Of a stretch of 64,000 bases of DNA, positions 8,975 through 16,085 are shown one piece after another (position 1 is the stretch's first letter; every line of letters starts with the position of its first letter). Below the pieces are notes generated by a model. That model made no database searches. It worked only from the letters and a program-made list of their open reading frames with translations, and was not told the DNA's origin. The stretch comes from an uncultured Collinsella sp. (GTDB lineage Bacteria; Actinomycetota; Coriobacteriia; Coriobacteriales; Coriobacteriaceae): NCBI GenBank assembly GCA_959026725.1, contig CAUFMG010000007.1:1-64000 (forward strand), written 5' to 3'. Position numbers and translations under genes: made by a program.

Positions 8975-9328
8975 GTGGGTGCTGTTAGCGGCATGGCGCA
9001 GGTGAACGTTCGCGTGGATCGCCAGGTCAAGAACCGTGCCGAGGAGGCGCTGCGGCTTTCGGGCGGGTCGCTGCCCGAGCTCATCAAAAAGGTGGTGGCC
9101 AAGGTCGCGCAGGGTGGCGGGCAGTGCGAGGAAGTGCTTGCGGCCGTCGACGACCGGCAGCAGGCCGTCGCGCCCGATACTCCGTTCGCCGCGTCGTGGG
9201 CAGTGGCAGACCGGCTTTATGCAGATATGGGCATCGCTGCGTCGCCTGTATCCGACGATCGCGATTGGGACACAATCTATTCCGAAGCCATGGACGAGCG
9301 CTATCGCCAAAAGGGGATGATCCTGTGA
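8975..9328 (+). CDS. RelB/DinJ-like antitoxin
   Basis: A 117-residue protein that starts with a ribbon-helix-helix of the RelB/DinJ type: VNVRVDRQVKNRAEEALRLSG, strand then helix, from about residue 8. The C-terminal half is acidic and likely wraps the toxin (DDRDWDTIYSEAMDE). GTG at 8975 sits 5 nt after GGGAGCGGGA; an ATG at 8993 is possible. The stop overlaps the toxin start by 4 nt. The N-terminal domain probably binds the palindrome at 8936-8954. The neutralising partner is unusual for this family (PIN rather than RelE), so the pair is a mixed type. Good confidence in the antitoxin role. Confidence 0.75.
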   Translation: MGAVSGMAQVNVRVDRQVKNRAEEALRLSGGSLPELIKKVVAKVAQGGGQCEEVLAAVDDRQQAVAPDTPFAASWAVADRLYADMGIAASPVSDDRDWDTIYSEAMDERYRQKGMIL

Positions 9329-9840
9329 GCGGGGCTCCCCTCAAAATAATGGTGGATGCCAACGTATGGGTCGATTCGTTTTGCGCCGACCATGCCGAGT
9401 CGCTTGCCGCACGCGCGTTTATTGGGCAGGCGACGGAGGCGGGGGCATTGCTGTTCTTTCCGGTGCATATCGCCAAGGACGTGCTGTACGTTGTCCAACA
9501 CGAACTGAAGCGCAGCGTTCTTGCCAGCGGGGGAGCGCTCGACGAGGCATCTGCCCGTGCAATTGGCGATGCGACGTTGGCGTTTGTTCGGAACATGACC
9601 GAAAACGCCACGGCCGTGGGCGCTGATGCATCCGATCTGTGGCTAGCCGACAAATATCTGACGCTCCATCGCGATTACGAGGACAACTTGGTACTCGCCG
9701 CATGCAAACGCGCCCAGGTTGATTACTTGGTAACTAACGATCGCAAGCTGCTCGAACATGCCGATCTTGCAGCAAAGACCCCGCGCCAAATGATGCCAAT
9801 TCTGGCTTTGACCGAACGTGGCGGCGCGGCTATCGGTTGA
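9325..9840 (+). CDS. PIN domain toxin (putative ribonuclease)
   Basis: A 171-residue PIN-domain protein. IMVDANVWVD at the N-terminus gives the first catalytic Asp, an acidic residue follows near 40, and YEDNLVLAACKRAQVDYLVTND contains the later acidic cluster. The family cuts RNA, often tRNA or initiator regions. The start is GTG at 9325, overlapping the antitoxin stop as GTGA. The frame is open further upstream, but that part is shadowed by the antitoxin gene. Expression depends on the upstream promoter and operator. A convergent terminator follows. PIN fold call is firm, the target unknown. Confidence 0.78.
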   Translation: MSGAPLKIMVDANVWVDSFCADHAESLAARAFIGQATEAGALLFFPVHIAKDVLYVVQHELKRSVLASGGALDEASARAIGDATLAFVRNMTENATAVGADASDLWLADKYLTLHRDYEDNLVLAACKRAQVDYLVTNDRKLLEHADLAAKTPRQMMPILALTERGGAAIG

Positions 9841-9852
9841 CGCGAAATGTTT

Positions 9853-9889
9853 GCGGGCCTCTTGGACGACGATGCGCCAAGGGGCCCGC
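9853..9889. terminator. Bidirectional terminator between convergent genes
   Basis: GCGGGCCTCTTGG, an 11-nt loop, and CCAAGGGGCCCGC pair over 13 bp with one mismatch. It lies between the toxin stop and the stop of the opposing gene. Confidence 0.7.
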
Positions 9890-9898
9890 GTCTGCTAT

Positions 9899-10333
9899 TT
9901 ACAAAAGCTCGGCCTTAATGGCGGGACTTTCTGCGAGCTGCTCGGCTGCCTTTTCGTCGGAGCTGTCGAGTGCTGCCAGGCTGCGGTAGACCCACTCGTT
10001 GACCTGGGTGTTTTTGACGCCTGCGGTCTGCATAAGGGCGCCTACCTCGCGGATTGCTGCGAGCAGATCGGCTTTGGGACCCGCGAGCTCGACCTCGACG
10101 CCGTGGCAGGCGGTCACGCCGCGGTTTTCGCTCACGTGGTCGATAAAGCCCTCGACGGTCTCAAGCTGCTGGGCGAGAGCTGCATCATCGTCAGCGTCCA
10201 GCGCAACAAGGGCGTTCGAAACCGTGAGGGCGGGATGTCCGCAGGGGACAAAGCCTTCGATGACATCCATAGCTTCGGTAATGGTTGAGCCCAGGCCTGC
10301 GAGGGCATTGACAAGTTGCTGCTTGGTATCCAT
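9899..10333 (-). CDS. Conserved hypothetical protein, helical
   Basis: A 144-residue, acidic, alanine-rich protein predicted to be all helical. It starts with MDTKQQLVNALAGLGSTIT and contains several short amphipathic helices. It has one CGH and one ACHGVEVE segment, too far apart to call a metal site. I do not recognise a family. The ATG follows AAAGGA at a good distance. It is convergent with the toxin gene and divergent from ssrA. No signal peptide or membrane segment is visible, so it is probably cytoplasmic. Confidence 0.6.
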   Translation of the reverse strand: MDTKQQLVNALAGLGSTITEAMDVIEGFVPCGHPALTVSNALVALDADDDAALAQQLETVEGFIDHVSENRGVTACHGVEVELAGPKADLLAAIREVGALMQTAGVKNTQVNEWVYRSLAALDSSDEKAAEQLAESPAIKAELL

Positions 10334-10570
10334 AACGGTCCTTTCGACGGGTCAATTTTGCTTGGCGAAAATATACGTGACGCGACCGGTAGCAAAAGTG
10401 CGAAGTACGGCGCACATTGGGGTCTTCACAGCTCGTGCATAGAACAGCTGTCCGCTTTTAGAACGTGGTAAGATAACACTCCACAAGCGGGGTTCGCCCC
10501 GCGTGTTCCTTGAAAAGTCGACGGGTGTTGGGTGCTCGTGCCCAATGCCATCCAGACTTTCCCGACATTC

Positions 10571-10934
10571 GGGGGCGACTGGTTTCGACACGATAGCTCT
10601 GAGAGAGGAAGCAAGCCGAGGTCTCCTCGCCTCGTTAAACAGGGGTACCGTCAAATTGAATTGACAACAACTCTTCTTTTGAGCCTATGGCTCTCGCTGC
10701 TTAGTTTATAGCGGCGCGTCAACCCGGTGATTTCCCCGACACCGGCGCGACGTCATTTTAGGGGAATGCTCCTGCGCACGTAATCGGTATGGCGCAGGCT
10801 AAGACCGAACCGGTTAGGACGCCGCGAGCGTGTCGCTGCGCGCAAAGCGTCCGAGACTAAACCAGCGACTGAGCTTGGAGATGCCAATCAGGGGGCTTTC
10901 GTGGACCGGAGTTCGATTCTCCGCGCCTCCACCA
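10571..10934 (+). ncRNA. ssrA: tmRNA (ssrA)
   Basis: The 5' end GGGGGCGACTGGTTTCGAC and the 3' end GGAGTTCGATTCTCCGCG plus CCTCCACCA form the tRNA-like acceptor and T arm; GGGGGCG pairs with CGCCTCC through one G-U. The mRNA part encodes a tag best read as DNNSSFEPMALAA followed by TAG (10663-10704), with the usual ALAA end recognised by ClpXP/ClpAP. The exact resume codon is inferred. The 3' terminal bases double as the prophage attachment core, and the terminator now downstream (10945-10986) is phage-derived. A GCGGGG-TTCG-CCCCGC hairpin lies in the leader at about 10488-10503. Confidence 0.95.
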
Positions 10935-12375
10935 CAAGAGAATTGGTCGAACTATGCCCTTCGGGGCATGGTTCGGCCTTTTTCTGTTTCGGCCTGAAAT
11001 CATCGCCGTAGCGGTCAAAGGCGAAGTAGACGTTAAGCGTCTTCCCGTCGATTTCAACGAATCGAACGAAGGTGCCTAAGATCACTTCTGGCGTTAGGTT
11101 TTCCGCCGCATCATCGAGCCACAGCATGAGTTCGTCAACGCCGATGTTGAACGCTTCTTCTCTCTCGGCGATGCGCAGCTCTGCTTCAAGCTCGCTCTTG
11201 CGCTGCTTCAGCTCTTCGGTGCGCTCTTTGCCACCGGGCGGCGCGATGCCGTCTTCTATAGCTTGCCAGATGCGTTCAAAGGTGCGGTCAATCCGCTTCA
11301 GTTCCTTCTTTATCGCGTAGCTTCTCGATTGCTCTTTCGGTTGCTCGGCTTGAAACGCAACCATGCCGCTTGCTATGCGCTGCCTAACGTCTTCGCGCGC
11401 CACGGCTTGCAGCGTCATATCACAAACAACGTCTTCTACGAGATCACGCCGAACGGTTCGGCGGCACTTCCGGCACTTGTAGTAGTGATACGTCGCGCCA
11501 GTGCATGACGTGCCGCTTGTGCCCGCCATTGGCGCACCGCACTTGGCGCAGTAGAGCTTGCCGGACAACGGGAACTCTAGCGTTGAGTTGATCTTGCGGC
11601 GCGGCTTGTGACGGTCGCCAAGGATGTTGTCTATCATGTCTTGTTCTACCTGCGACCAGATGGCGGGCATCCCGTCCGGCACTTCATGACCGGCGTACTT
11701 GTATACACCCGCGTTCTGGACGCGCTTTAGAAGCTTCGTGACGGTATCCTGATTGAACTTGGCACCGCGCTTGCTTCGCTCGGTACTCACGGCGCGCACG
11801 ATATCGGCGACGGAGCTACCGGCAAACAACATGTTCTTCATCCTGCTAAGCACGGACGCTTCGCGCTCATTGATTACGTAGCGGCCTTCTACGATATCCC
11901 ACCCGTAAAGAGTGCGACCATTCGCCATGCACCGCTGCGCGTTCTTCTGGATTCCGTCTCTGATGCGCTCACTGTCAAGCGCGCTTTCGTACTCGGCGAG
12001 AACTTCGAGCATGCCGAGCTGCAACACGCCGCTTGACCCGCTGGAAATGTCTTCGCCAGCGTATAGGATTTCTACGCCAGCCTTGCGAAGCATGATGCGG
12101 GCAAGCGACATTTCGTCTCGGTTGCGCATGATGCGCGTAACCTTGTAGATCACTACGTAGTCAAACAGGCCGTGTCGGGCATCGCTCATCATTCGTTGGA
12201 ACTCGGCACGGTCGATGTTGCGCCCCGTCTGCGCATAGTCGCAGTATTCGCGCACGACCTGCAAACCCTCGCGCTCACAGTATGCGCGTGAGTTCTCAAC
12301 TTGTATCTCTATGCTCTCTGAGCGCTGATTGTGCGAGCTGAAGCGCGCATATATGGCGGCGCGGTTCTTTACCAT
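10888..12375 (-). CDS. Large serine recombinase, prophage integrase
   Basis: A 495-residue large serine recombinase. The resolvase domain starts with AAIYARFSSHNQ, the catalytic Ser being near residue 13. A recombinase domain (KRVQNAGVYKY) and a zinc ribbon with YCAKCGAPM and YKCRKCRR follow around 300-360, and a coiled coil near 390-440. The ATG at 12375 follows AAGGGG; the frame is open for 47 more codons but lacks the family sequence there. The last 15 codons run over the tmRNA 3' end, so the stop codon lies inside ssrA and the C-terminus is formed at the junction. It is the gene next to attL and so the probable integrase and, with a directionality factor, excisionase. Confidence 0.9.
   Translation of the reverse strand: MVKNRAAIYARFSSHNQRSESIEIQVENSRAYCEREGLQVVREYCDYAQTGRNIDRAEFQRMMSDARHGLFDYVVIYKVTRIMRNRDEMSLARIMLRKAGVEILYAGEDISSGSSGVLQLGMLEVLAEYESALDSERIRDGIQKNAQRCMANGRTLYGWDIVEGRYVINEREASVLSRMKNMLFAGSSVADIVRAVSTERSKRGAKFNQDTVTKLLKRVQNAGVYKYAGHEVPDGMPAIWSQVEQDMIDNILGDRHKPRRKINSTLEFPLSGKLYCAKCGAPMAGTSGTSCTGATYHYYKCRKCRRTVRRDLVEDVVCDMTLQAVAREDVRQRIASGMVAFQAEQPKEQSRSYAIKKELKRIDRTFERIWQAIEDGIAPPGGKERTEELKQRKSELEAELRIAEREEAFNIGVDELMLWLDDAAENLTPEVILGTFVRFVEIDGKTLNVYFAFDRYGDDFRPKQKKAEPCPEGHSSTNSLVVEARRIELRSTKAP
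10927..10934 (+). other. Putative attL core at the 3' end of ssrA
   Basis: CTCCACCA is the last 8 nt of tmRNA, followed by CAAG. The same 8 bp followed by TAAG occurs directly repeated at 43640-43647. Left of the core the sequence is host ssrA; right of it is phage. Confidence 0.6.
10945..10986 (+). terminator. Terminator now serving ssrA, inside the integrase gene
   Basis: GGTCGAACTATGCCC, loop TTC, GGGGCATGGTTCGGCC, then TTTTTC. It lies 10 nt after the tmRNA end and is encoded on the opposite strand within the C-terminal codons of the serine integrase. The phage thus supplies a replacement terminator for the gene it enters. Confidence 0.85.
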
Positions 12376-12610
12376 GCTAAAATCACCCCTTAGAGCGAGC
12401 GCGGTAAAGCGCCCTGCTTCTTGACCAGCCCCGCGCGCGTTCCGCCAAAGTTCCCGCGCGGGGTTTCTCTCTGAAAACAGCACTTTATATTGCCGTTTTT
12501 CACCACTTCCCAACACAACTAAAACCGAATAACACCAGCTAGAAGGCTTGCGATGCGTTAAAACACGTCTGAAAATTGCCCTGGCTGTTCCTGGCTAAGC
12601 ACTTGAAACG

Positions 12611-13045
12611 TTAGAACTTCTCAGGGAACTTCTCCATGATCTCTTTTATGTACCTAAAAGCGATATCAGTAAGGCGGTCTACGTCTTCGATTGATTCAAT
12701 TTGAGCCTTCCACATTGCCTGTCTCTTGTTCTTTTGAGCCGCAAATATGGGGCTATGTTCATATTCTTTTCGTTCATTAGATGACATGCTGACCGAAACC
12801 CACTTCGCACGGTTAGTGTACTTAAATCTAATCAAATCCCAATCGAACGAATTACCGCGATATGAAATTGTTGCATAGCTTGTTGTGTTCTGCTTTAGAA
12901 CAAGCCTATTAGCATCTAATCCAAGGTTCACAAAGCGATTAAGAGCGCGGTTTGCTAAGGTCACTTCATCTTCGTTGATACTTAGCTCTTTTTCGTGCTC
13001 ATTGAGTTCAATAATGATCTTGCCTTCTTCGGCTCTAATAATCAT
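12611..13045 (-). CDS. Hypothetical phage protein in the immunity region
   Basis: A 144-residue protein of unknown family. It begins with a beta-rich, acidic segment (IIIELNEHEKELSINEDEVTLANRALNRF) and ends in a charged helix. It has no membrane segment. Base composition is more A+T-rich than the rest of the phage, as is common for lysogeny cargo. The ATG lies two nt beyond the repressor stop, so the two are one operon, expressed in the lysogen. A role in superinfection exclusion or host fitness is possible but not shown. Confidence 0.6.
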   Translation of the reverse strand: MIIRAEEGKIIIELNEHEKELSINEDEVTLANRALNRFVNLGLDANRLVLKQNTTSYATISYRGNSFDWDLIRFKYTNRAKWVSVSMSSNERKEYEHSPIFAAQKNKRQAMWKAQIESIEDVDRLTDIAFRYIKEIMEKFPEKF

Positions 13046-13047
13046 TT

Positions 13048-13428
13048 CTAACCAACCTTCCGCTCTTCGGTGGAAGAAACACCACGTTTGGCAGTCTCTT
13101 TAGATTCGCCCGCAGCAGCGCGGGCAGTCATGGCTATGTTCTGTCTCCATTGCGGCGTGCTCTCTCGGTAGCACCCTACGATCTCGCGCTCTTCGGAAGT
13201 CAAACGCTCTCCGCTGTCTTCGCGCGGGTGGTCTTCATACCAGCCGAGAATATCGTTGGGTGTGCAGCCTAGGGCAACTGCGCAATTCCATACTTGTTCA
13301 GCGCTCATCATCGCCGCGCCAGATTCCCAAGAACGATAGGTGTACTTGTTAACACCAATCTTTTTCGCGAAATCGTCTCTGTTTGAGTAGCCAGCCGCTT
13401 TGCGCAATCTCATTAGTTGGACATTCAC
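13048..13428 (-). CDS. CI-like phage repressor (HTH_3)
   Basis: A 126-residue DNA-binding protein. The N-terminal 60 residues form a Cro/CI helix-turn-helix: MRLRKAAGYSNRDDFAKKIG then TYRSWESGAAM. The C-terminus has no peptidase domain, so inactivation would not follow the LexA-type self-cleavage route. GTG at 13428 is preceded by AAGGAGGG. It is divergent from the Cro-like gene across 162 bp containing both promoters and operators, so it is the likely immunity repressor. Called from position and domain. Confidence 0.8.
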   Translation of the reverse strand: MNVQLMRLRKAAGYSNRDDFAKKIGVNKYTYRSWESGAAMMSAEQVWNCAVALGCTPNDILGWYEDHPREDSGERLTSEEREIVGCYRESTPQWRQNIAMTARAAAGESKETAKRGVSSTEERKVG

Positions 13429-13459
13429 CGCTACCCTCCTTCGCTATTCGTACAAGTGC

Positions 13460-13564
13460 ATAGTACAACGTAGTTAGCTAATTCACAACGAAATTGTTTG
13501 TTTTCACTTGACATAGCTACTTTGCTTGTCTATTGTTCCGTTACAGTTGCTAACGTGGTTAGCA
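13460..13564. promoter_or_regulatory. Lysogeny switch: divergent promoters and operators
   Basis: Rightward: TTGACA (13508-13513), 17 bp, TATTGT (13531-13536). Leftward: TTGTGA (13488-13483), 17 bp, TACTAT (13465-13460). A perfect palindrome TGCTAAC-GTG-GTTAGCA (13548-13564) lies just after the rightward start region, and TAGTTAGCTAA (13471-13481), with the same GTTAGC half-site, lies between the leftward -35 and -10. The repressor and Cro-like protein probably compete for these sites. Confidence 0.7.
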
Positions 13565-13590
13565 CTTATTGATGAAGGAGGTGAACACAC

Positions 13591-13815
13591 ATGGGATTCA
13601 ACAAGGAGGTTTTCGCTGCAAACCTTCGAGCAGCCCGCGCGGCTCTCGACATGTCGCAAGAAGAGCTTGCAAAGGCTGTCGGCGTGTCCAAAGACGCAAT
13701 CGTTAAGTACGAGAGCGGCGAGGGATACACGCCGGGTGCGGACAAGATCATTGCGATTTGTCACGTCGTGCGCAAAAGCCCCAACGAGCTTATGGGATGG
13801 AAGGAGACGGCGTAA
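13591..13815 (+). CDS. Cro-like HTH regulator
   Basis: A 74-residue protein that is nearly all helix-turn-helix: AARAALDMSQEELAKAVGVS followed by KDAIVKYESGEGYTPG. It starts at ATG 13591 behind AAGGAGGTGA, the best ribosome-binding site of the region, and is the first gene of the rightward early transcript. Size, position and divergence from the repressor fit a Cro that shuts off repressor synthesis in lytic growth. Confidence 0.8.
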   Translation: MGFNKEVFAANLRAARAALDMSQEELAKAVGVSKDAIVKYESGEGYTPGADKIIAICHVVRKSPNELMGWKETA

Positions 13816-13894
13816 ATGAACCCGTGCGCAAATCGTCGGTTCTTCAAATCGGAAACCGACATTAAAACCGGTGGTATTGGAGGTGGTTTTACGG

Positions 13895-14041
13895 ATGCAC
13901 GAACCGTGCGGCCTAGATGCCGCGCAACGGCAGTTCTACCGGGCGATTGTGGTTCTCGTTATCGCGTGGTGGCAACGAAGAAAGATGCCCGCCCGAAGCG
14001 GCAACTTCGAACGGGCGCGTCAAATTGCAGGCCGCAATTGA
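13895..14041 (+). CDS. Small early phage protein
   Basis: A 48-residue open frame with GGAGGTGG nine nt before its ATG. The product has a short hydrophobic stretch (AIVVLVIAWW) followed by a basic tail. A longer frame (13816-14238) overlaps it and starts at the Cro stop, but its first 80 residues are of low plausibility, so I prefer this one. No family recognised. Confidence 0.45.
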   Translation: MHEPCGLDAAQRQFYRAIVVLVIAWWQRRKMPARSGNFERARQIAGRN

Positions 14042-14061
14042 CAGAAGACAGTATAGCGCGC

Positions 14062-14238
14062 ATGCCGCGCTACCAGCGCTGGGGATTGTATGCAATCGCC
14101 GCTCTGACGCTATCAGGCATCCTTCCTATGACCGCTGCCGCCCTTCTGGGGTGGTTGTGCGATCTCGTGGGCTGGTGGCTTCTCATCCCGCTTTACATCG
14201 TGGTTGGACGCGTCTTGTGGCGCGTGATCTGGTCATGA
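14062..14238 (+). CDS. Small membrane protein, two predicted helices
   Basis: A 58-residue product with two hydrophobic helices (LYAIAALTLSGILPM and WLLIPLYIVVGRVLW) separated by a short loop. The ribosome-binding site is weak; it could instead be the end of a longer protein begun at 13816. The stop overlaps the next ATG as ATGA, which supports translation of this frame. Role unknown; early phage membrane peptides often interfere with host processes or superinfection. Confidence 0.45.
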   Translation: MPRYQRWGLYAIAALTLSGILPMTAAALLGWLCDLVGWWLLIPLYIVVGRVLWRVIWS

Positions 14239-14444
14239 AGGCCGAAGTCTACCGCGACAACGCGGGCTTCTGGATGGCACGCATAGAGGAAGACGCGAGC
14301 ACGCCGGAAAACCGGGGCATCGGCAGGGTCTACCGCCGCCAGATGCTACCCGTCGCACCATCGGCGAGCAAGGCGGAAGCAGAAGCGGCCTTGCGCCGCG
14401 TCATGAGCCGTGAAGCGAGGTGCCCGCGCCATGGACACCGATAA
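14235..14444 (+). CDS. Small early phage protein, HicB-like beginning
   Basis: A 69-residue protein starting MKAEVYRDNAGFWMARIEED. The opening (beta strand, WMARIEED) resembles the antitoxin HicB fold, but the usual G-x-GdT and HTH parts are not evident and no HicA lies next to it. It overlaps both neighbours by a few bases, as in a compact early operon. Function unknown. Confidence 0.5.
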   Translation: MKAEVYRDNAGFWMARIEEDASTPENRGIGRVYRRQMLPVAPSASKAEAEAALRRVMSREARCPRHGHR

Positions 14445-14832
14445 CTACGCGCAGCCACTCGAAAAGGTCATGCGCGAAGAGCGCAGGCCGCGCCCGCTGC
14501 CGCTGAAGGCGCGCGACCATATGGAGCTTTTCGAAGAGTGGGTGCGAATCAACCCGGACGCTATGCGCGAAATCGAGCTTACCGCGCTCGCTATCGACGC
14601 TCGCGGCATCCGAGTTTCGACTAAATACCTCATCGAGAAGCAGCGTTACGAAGGCGGCGCGAAGCTCAATCCCGTGACGTTCTACGACGATCAGGGCAAC
14701 CCGCACACATACGGAATATGCAACACCATCACGCCGCTTCTGGCGCGTTGGCTGCTCGAACGTCACCCCGAAATGAACATCTGGACTAAGCACTCACTAT
14801 TTGACGAAATGGAGAACAACCATGAAGCGTAA
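14431..14832 (+). CDS. Hypothetical early phage protein
   Basis: A 133-residue protein. DHMELFEEWVRINPDAMREIE and IRVSTKYLIEKQRYEGGAKL are the most distinctive stretches, and the second half reads like a small mixed fold with a conserved-looking FYDDQGNPHTYGI. I recall similar proteins in early regions of Firmicutes and actinobacterial phages without assigned function. The ATG at 14431 follows GCGAGGTG. It overlaps the next gene by 11 nt. Confidence 0.55.
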   Translation: MDTDNYAQPLEKVMREERRPRPLPLKARDHMELFEEWVRINPDAMREIELTALAIDARGIRVSTKYLIEKQRYEGGAKLNPVTFYDDQGNPHTYGICNTITPLLARWLLERHPEMNIWTKHSLFDEMENNHEA

Positions 14833-15100
14833 AGAGATCACCGAGACAATCGCCAAGGTTGGCGCTGGCACCTTCGCCATTAACGGCAGCATGTCGCTCA
14901 TCAATCCCAAGACCGGCGAGGGCTTCGACGTTGATATGGGCGCGACGCTCGCAATCGTTCGCGGCACCCTCGCATGGGTTGACACCCTGCTTGAAGATGA
15001 CGCGAAGCCCGAGCCGAGCACCGTTAAGCAAATGCAAAAGCTGCTCACCTACGTTGGCAGCTCGATTGCCTACGACATTTCAAGCGATGAAGAGGAATAG
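14822..15100 (+). CDS. Hypothetical early phage protein
   Basis: A 92-residue acidic protein, MKRKEITETIAKVGAGTFAI at its start and a helical C-terminus ending in DISSDEEE. No recognisable domain. The ATG follows GGAGAAC; the open frame extends seven codons upstream without a better signal. It overlaps genes on both sides, which places it in the same early transcript. Confidence 0.5.
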   Translation: MKRKEITETIAKVGAGTFAINGSMSLINPKTGEGFDVDMGATLAIVRGTLAWVDTLLEDDAKPEPSTVKQMQKLLTYVGSSIAYDISSDEEE

Positions 15101-15314
15101 CGCGCAGGAAACCTTGCCGCTCGATTTCGGCGAACCGCCCATGCCAGACCCCGAAGCATGCGAGTTCGAAAGCATGCGGCATCGCGGCAAGACGTGCTGC
15201 ACGTTCGTTGGGCGCGACGTTTGGACGAACTGCCGCGAAGTTGGGCACTGCGTATGGGACGGATGGCACCAGCAGGGCGCGCCAGACGTGATCTGCGACG
15301 AGGAAGACGGTTAG
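15087..15314 (+). CDS. Small cysteine-rich phage protein
   Basis: A 75-residue protein. The C-terminal part holds six cysteines (EACEFESM, KTCCTFVG, TNCREVGHCVWDG, VICDEEDG) in a pattern that could fold round a zinc ion or form a small binding domain. The ATG at 15087 overlaps the previous stop; the ribosome-binding site is poor, which suggests coupling. No family assigned. Confidence 0.5.
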   Translation: MKRNSAQETLPLDFGEPPMPDPEACEFESMRHRGKTCCTFVGRDVWTNCREVGHCVWDGWHQQGAPDVICDEEDG

Positions 15315-15325
15315 GAGGTGACTAC

Positions 15326-15781
15326 ATGCCTACACGGGAGGAAACGACCGCTGCGCAAGAGCCTATGGCCTTCTTTTCGCACGATTCCAACGCATCGCAA
15401 GATGTGAAGTGCCAACGGCTCATTCATCGCCGGGGCTATGACGGCTACGGGCGCTGGTGGCGGCTCTGCGAATACCTGGCGGCTACCAAGGGGCACCGTA
15501 TCGCTTTCGAGACGGAGGAAGACGCGCTTATTCTCGCGGGCGTTCTGGGCTTCGGACAGTCTGGCGCGTTCGATGAGTACATGGCGATTGAAGATTGCAA
15601 ATCCTTTGTCGAAGAGCTGTTGGATATAGGGCTGCTCGAACGCGATCCTGACGGCTTCTTGACGAACTTTCGGATGCTCAAAAACGCGCTCTATTTCGGT
15701 CGCCAACGCGCAAACGGTCGCAAGGGCGGAAGACCGCGCAAGAACCCAAAGAACAACGATTCAGCAGGTCAGGAGGTGTAA
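15326..15781 (+). CDS. Phage replication protein N-terminal domain (DUF4373/Lin1244-like)
   Basis: A 151-residue protein. MAFFSHDSNASQDVKCQRLIHRRGYDGYGRWWRL matches the pattern of the Lin1244/Lin1753 N-terminal domain (DUF4373): a Phe-x-His-Asp start followed by a G-x-x-GYG motif, found in replication initiators of Gram-positive phages. Typical members are longer, with a DnaD-like part after the domain; here the protein stops after a basic GRKGGRPRKNPKN tail. TTAGGAGGTGA fixes the ATG. An AT-rich, repeat-containing stretch with DnaA-like boxes follows. Probably recognises the phage origin. Confidence 0.7.
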   Translation: MPTREETTAAQEPMAFFSHDSNASQDVKCQRLIHRRGYDGYGRWWRLCEYLAATKGHRIAFETEEDALILAGVLGFGQSGAFDEYMAIEDCKSFVEELLDIGLLERDPDGFLTNFRMLKNALYFGRQRANGRKGGRPRKNPKNNDSAGQEV

Positions 15782-15785
15782 AGAC

Positions 15786-16085
15786 ATGACTTGCAAACCC
15801 AATGCAAAACCGCTGGTTTCAGGTTGGCTAAACCCACTCGCAAATGGTCGCCTAACCATAAAACAAAACAATACAAAACAAGACAAGGTGGGTTTTGGTT
15901 CCTTGAACCAAAACCAAAACCCACCGTACTTGCTTGTTAGTCAACTCTACAAGCAAGGTTTCTTCTCTTGCTTCTTCTCTTTGCGGTCTTGTTTTGTGCG
16001 GCTCATTCGAGCGCCAGAAAAACGACTTTCCACAGGTTTTCAACAGAGTTTTCAACAATGGCACGAAATGGGGGTGACTGCATGA
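15786..16085 (+). CDS. Possible small phage protein over the presumed origin
   Basis: A 99-residue open frame. The ATG is well served by CAGGAGGTG. Its first half is rich in Asn, Gln and Lys (IKQNNTKQDK, NQNQNPP), a linker-like composition seen between domains of phage replication proteins. The second half (FFSCFFSLRSCFVRL) looks unnatural. It may be a real short protein, the tail of a once longer initiator, or an accident of the origin sequence. Confidence 0.35.
   Translation: MTCKPNAKPLVSGWLNPLANGRLTIKQNNTKQDKVGFGSLNQNQNPPYLLVSQLYKQGFFSCFFSLRSCFVRLIRAPEKRLSTGFQQSFQQWHEMGVTA
15887..16057. other. Candidate phage replication origin
   Basis: Directly behind the DUF4373 gene lies a long interrupted hairpin (15887-15925, GGTGGGTTTTGGTT pairing with AACCAAAACC...ACCCACC). 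Downstream lies a cluster of DnaA-box-like words: TTTCCACAG (16027-16035) and two TTTTCAACA (16037-16045, 16049-16057). The flanks are A/T- and pyrimidine-biased compared with the rest of the phage. Confidence 0.4.

Noticed and set aside
10888..12516. Serine integrase start at 12516
   Set aside because: The extra 47 residues have no family resemblance; AAGGGG and the resolvase start AAIYARFSS point to ATG at 12375.
13816..14238. A 140-residue gene directly after cro
   Set aside because: The first 80 residues look random and overlap a short frame with a much better ribosome-binding site; only the membrane part at the end is kept.
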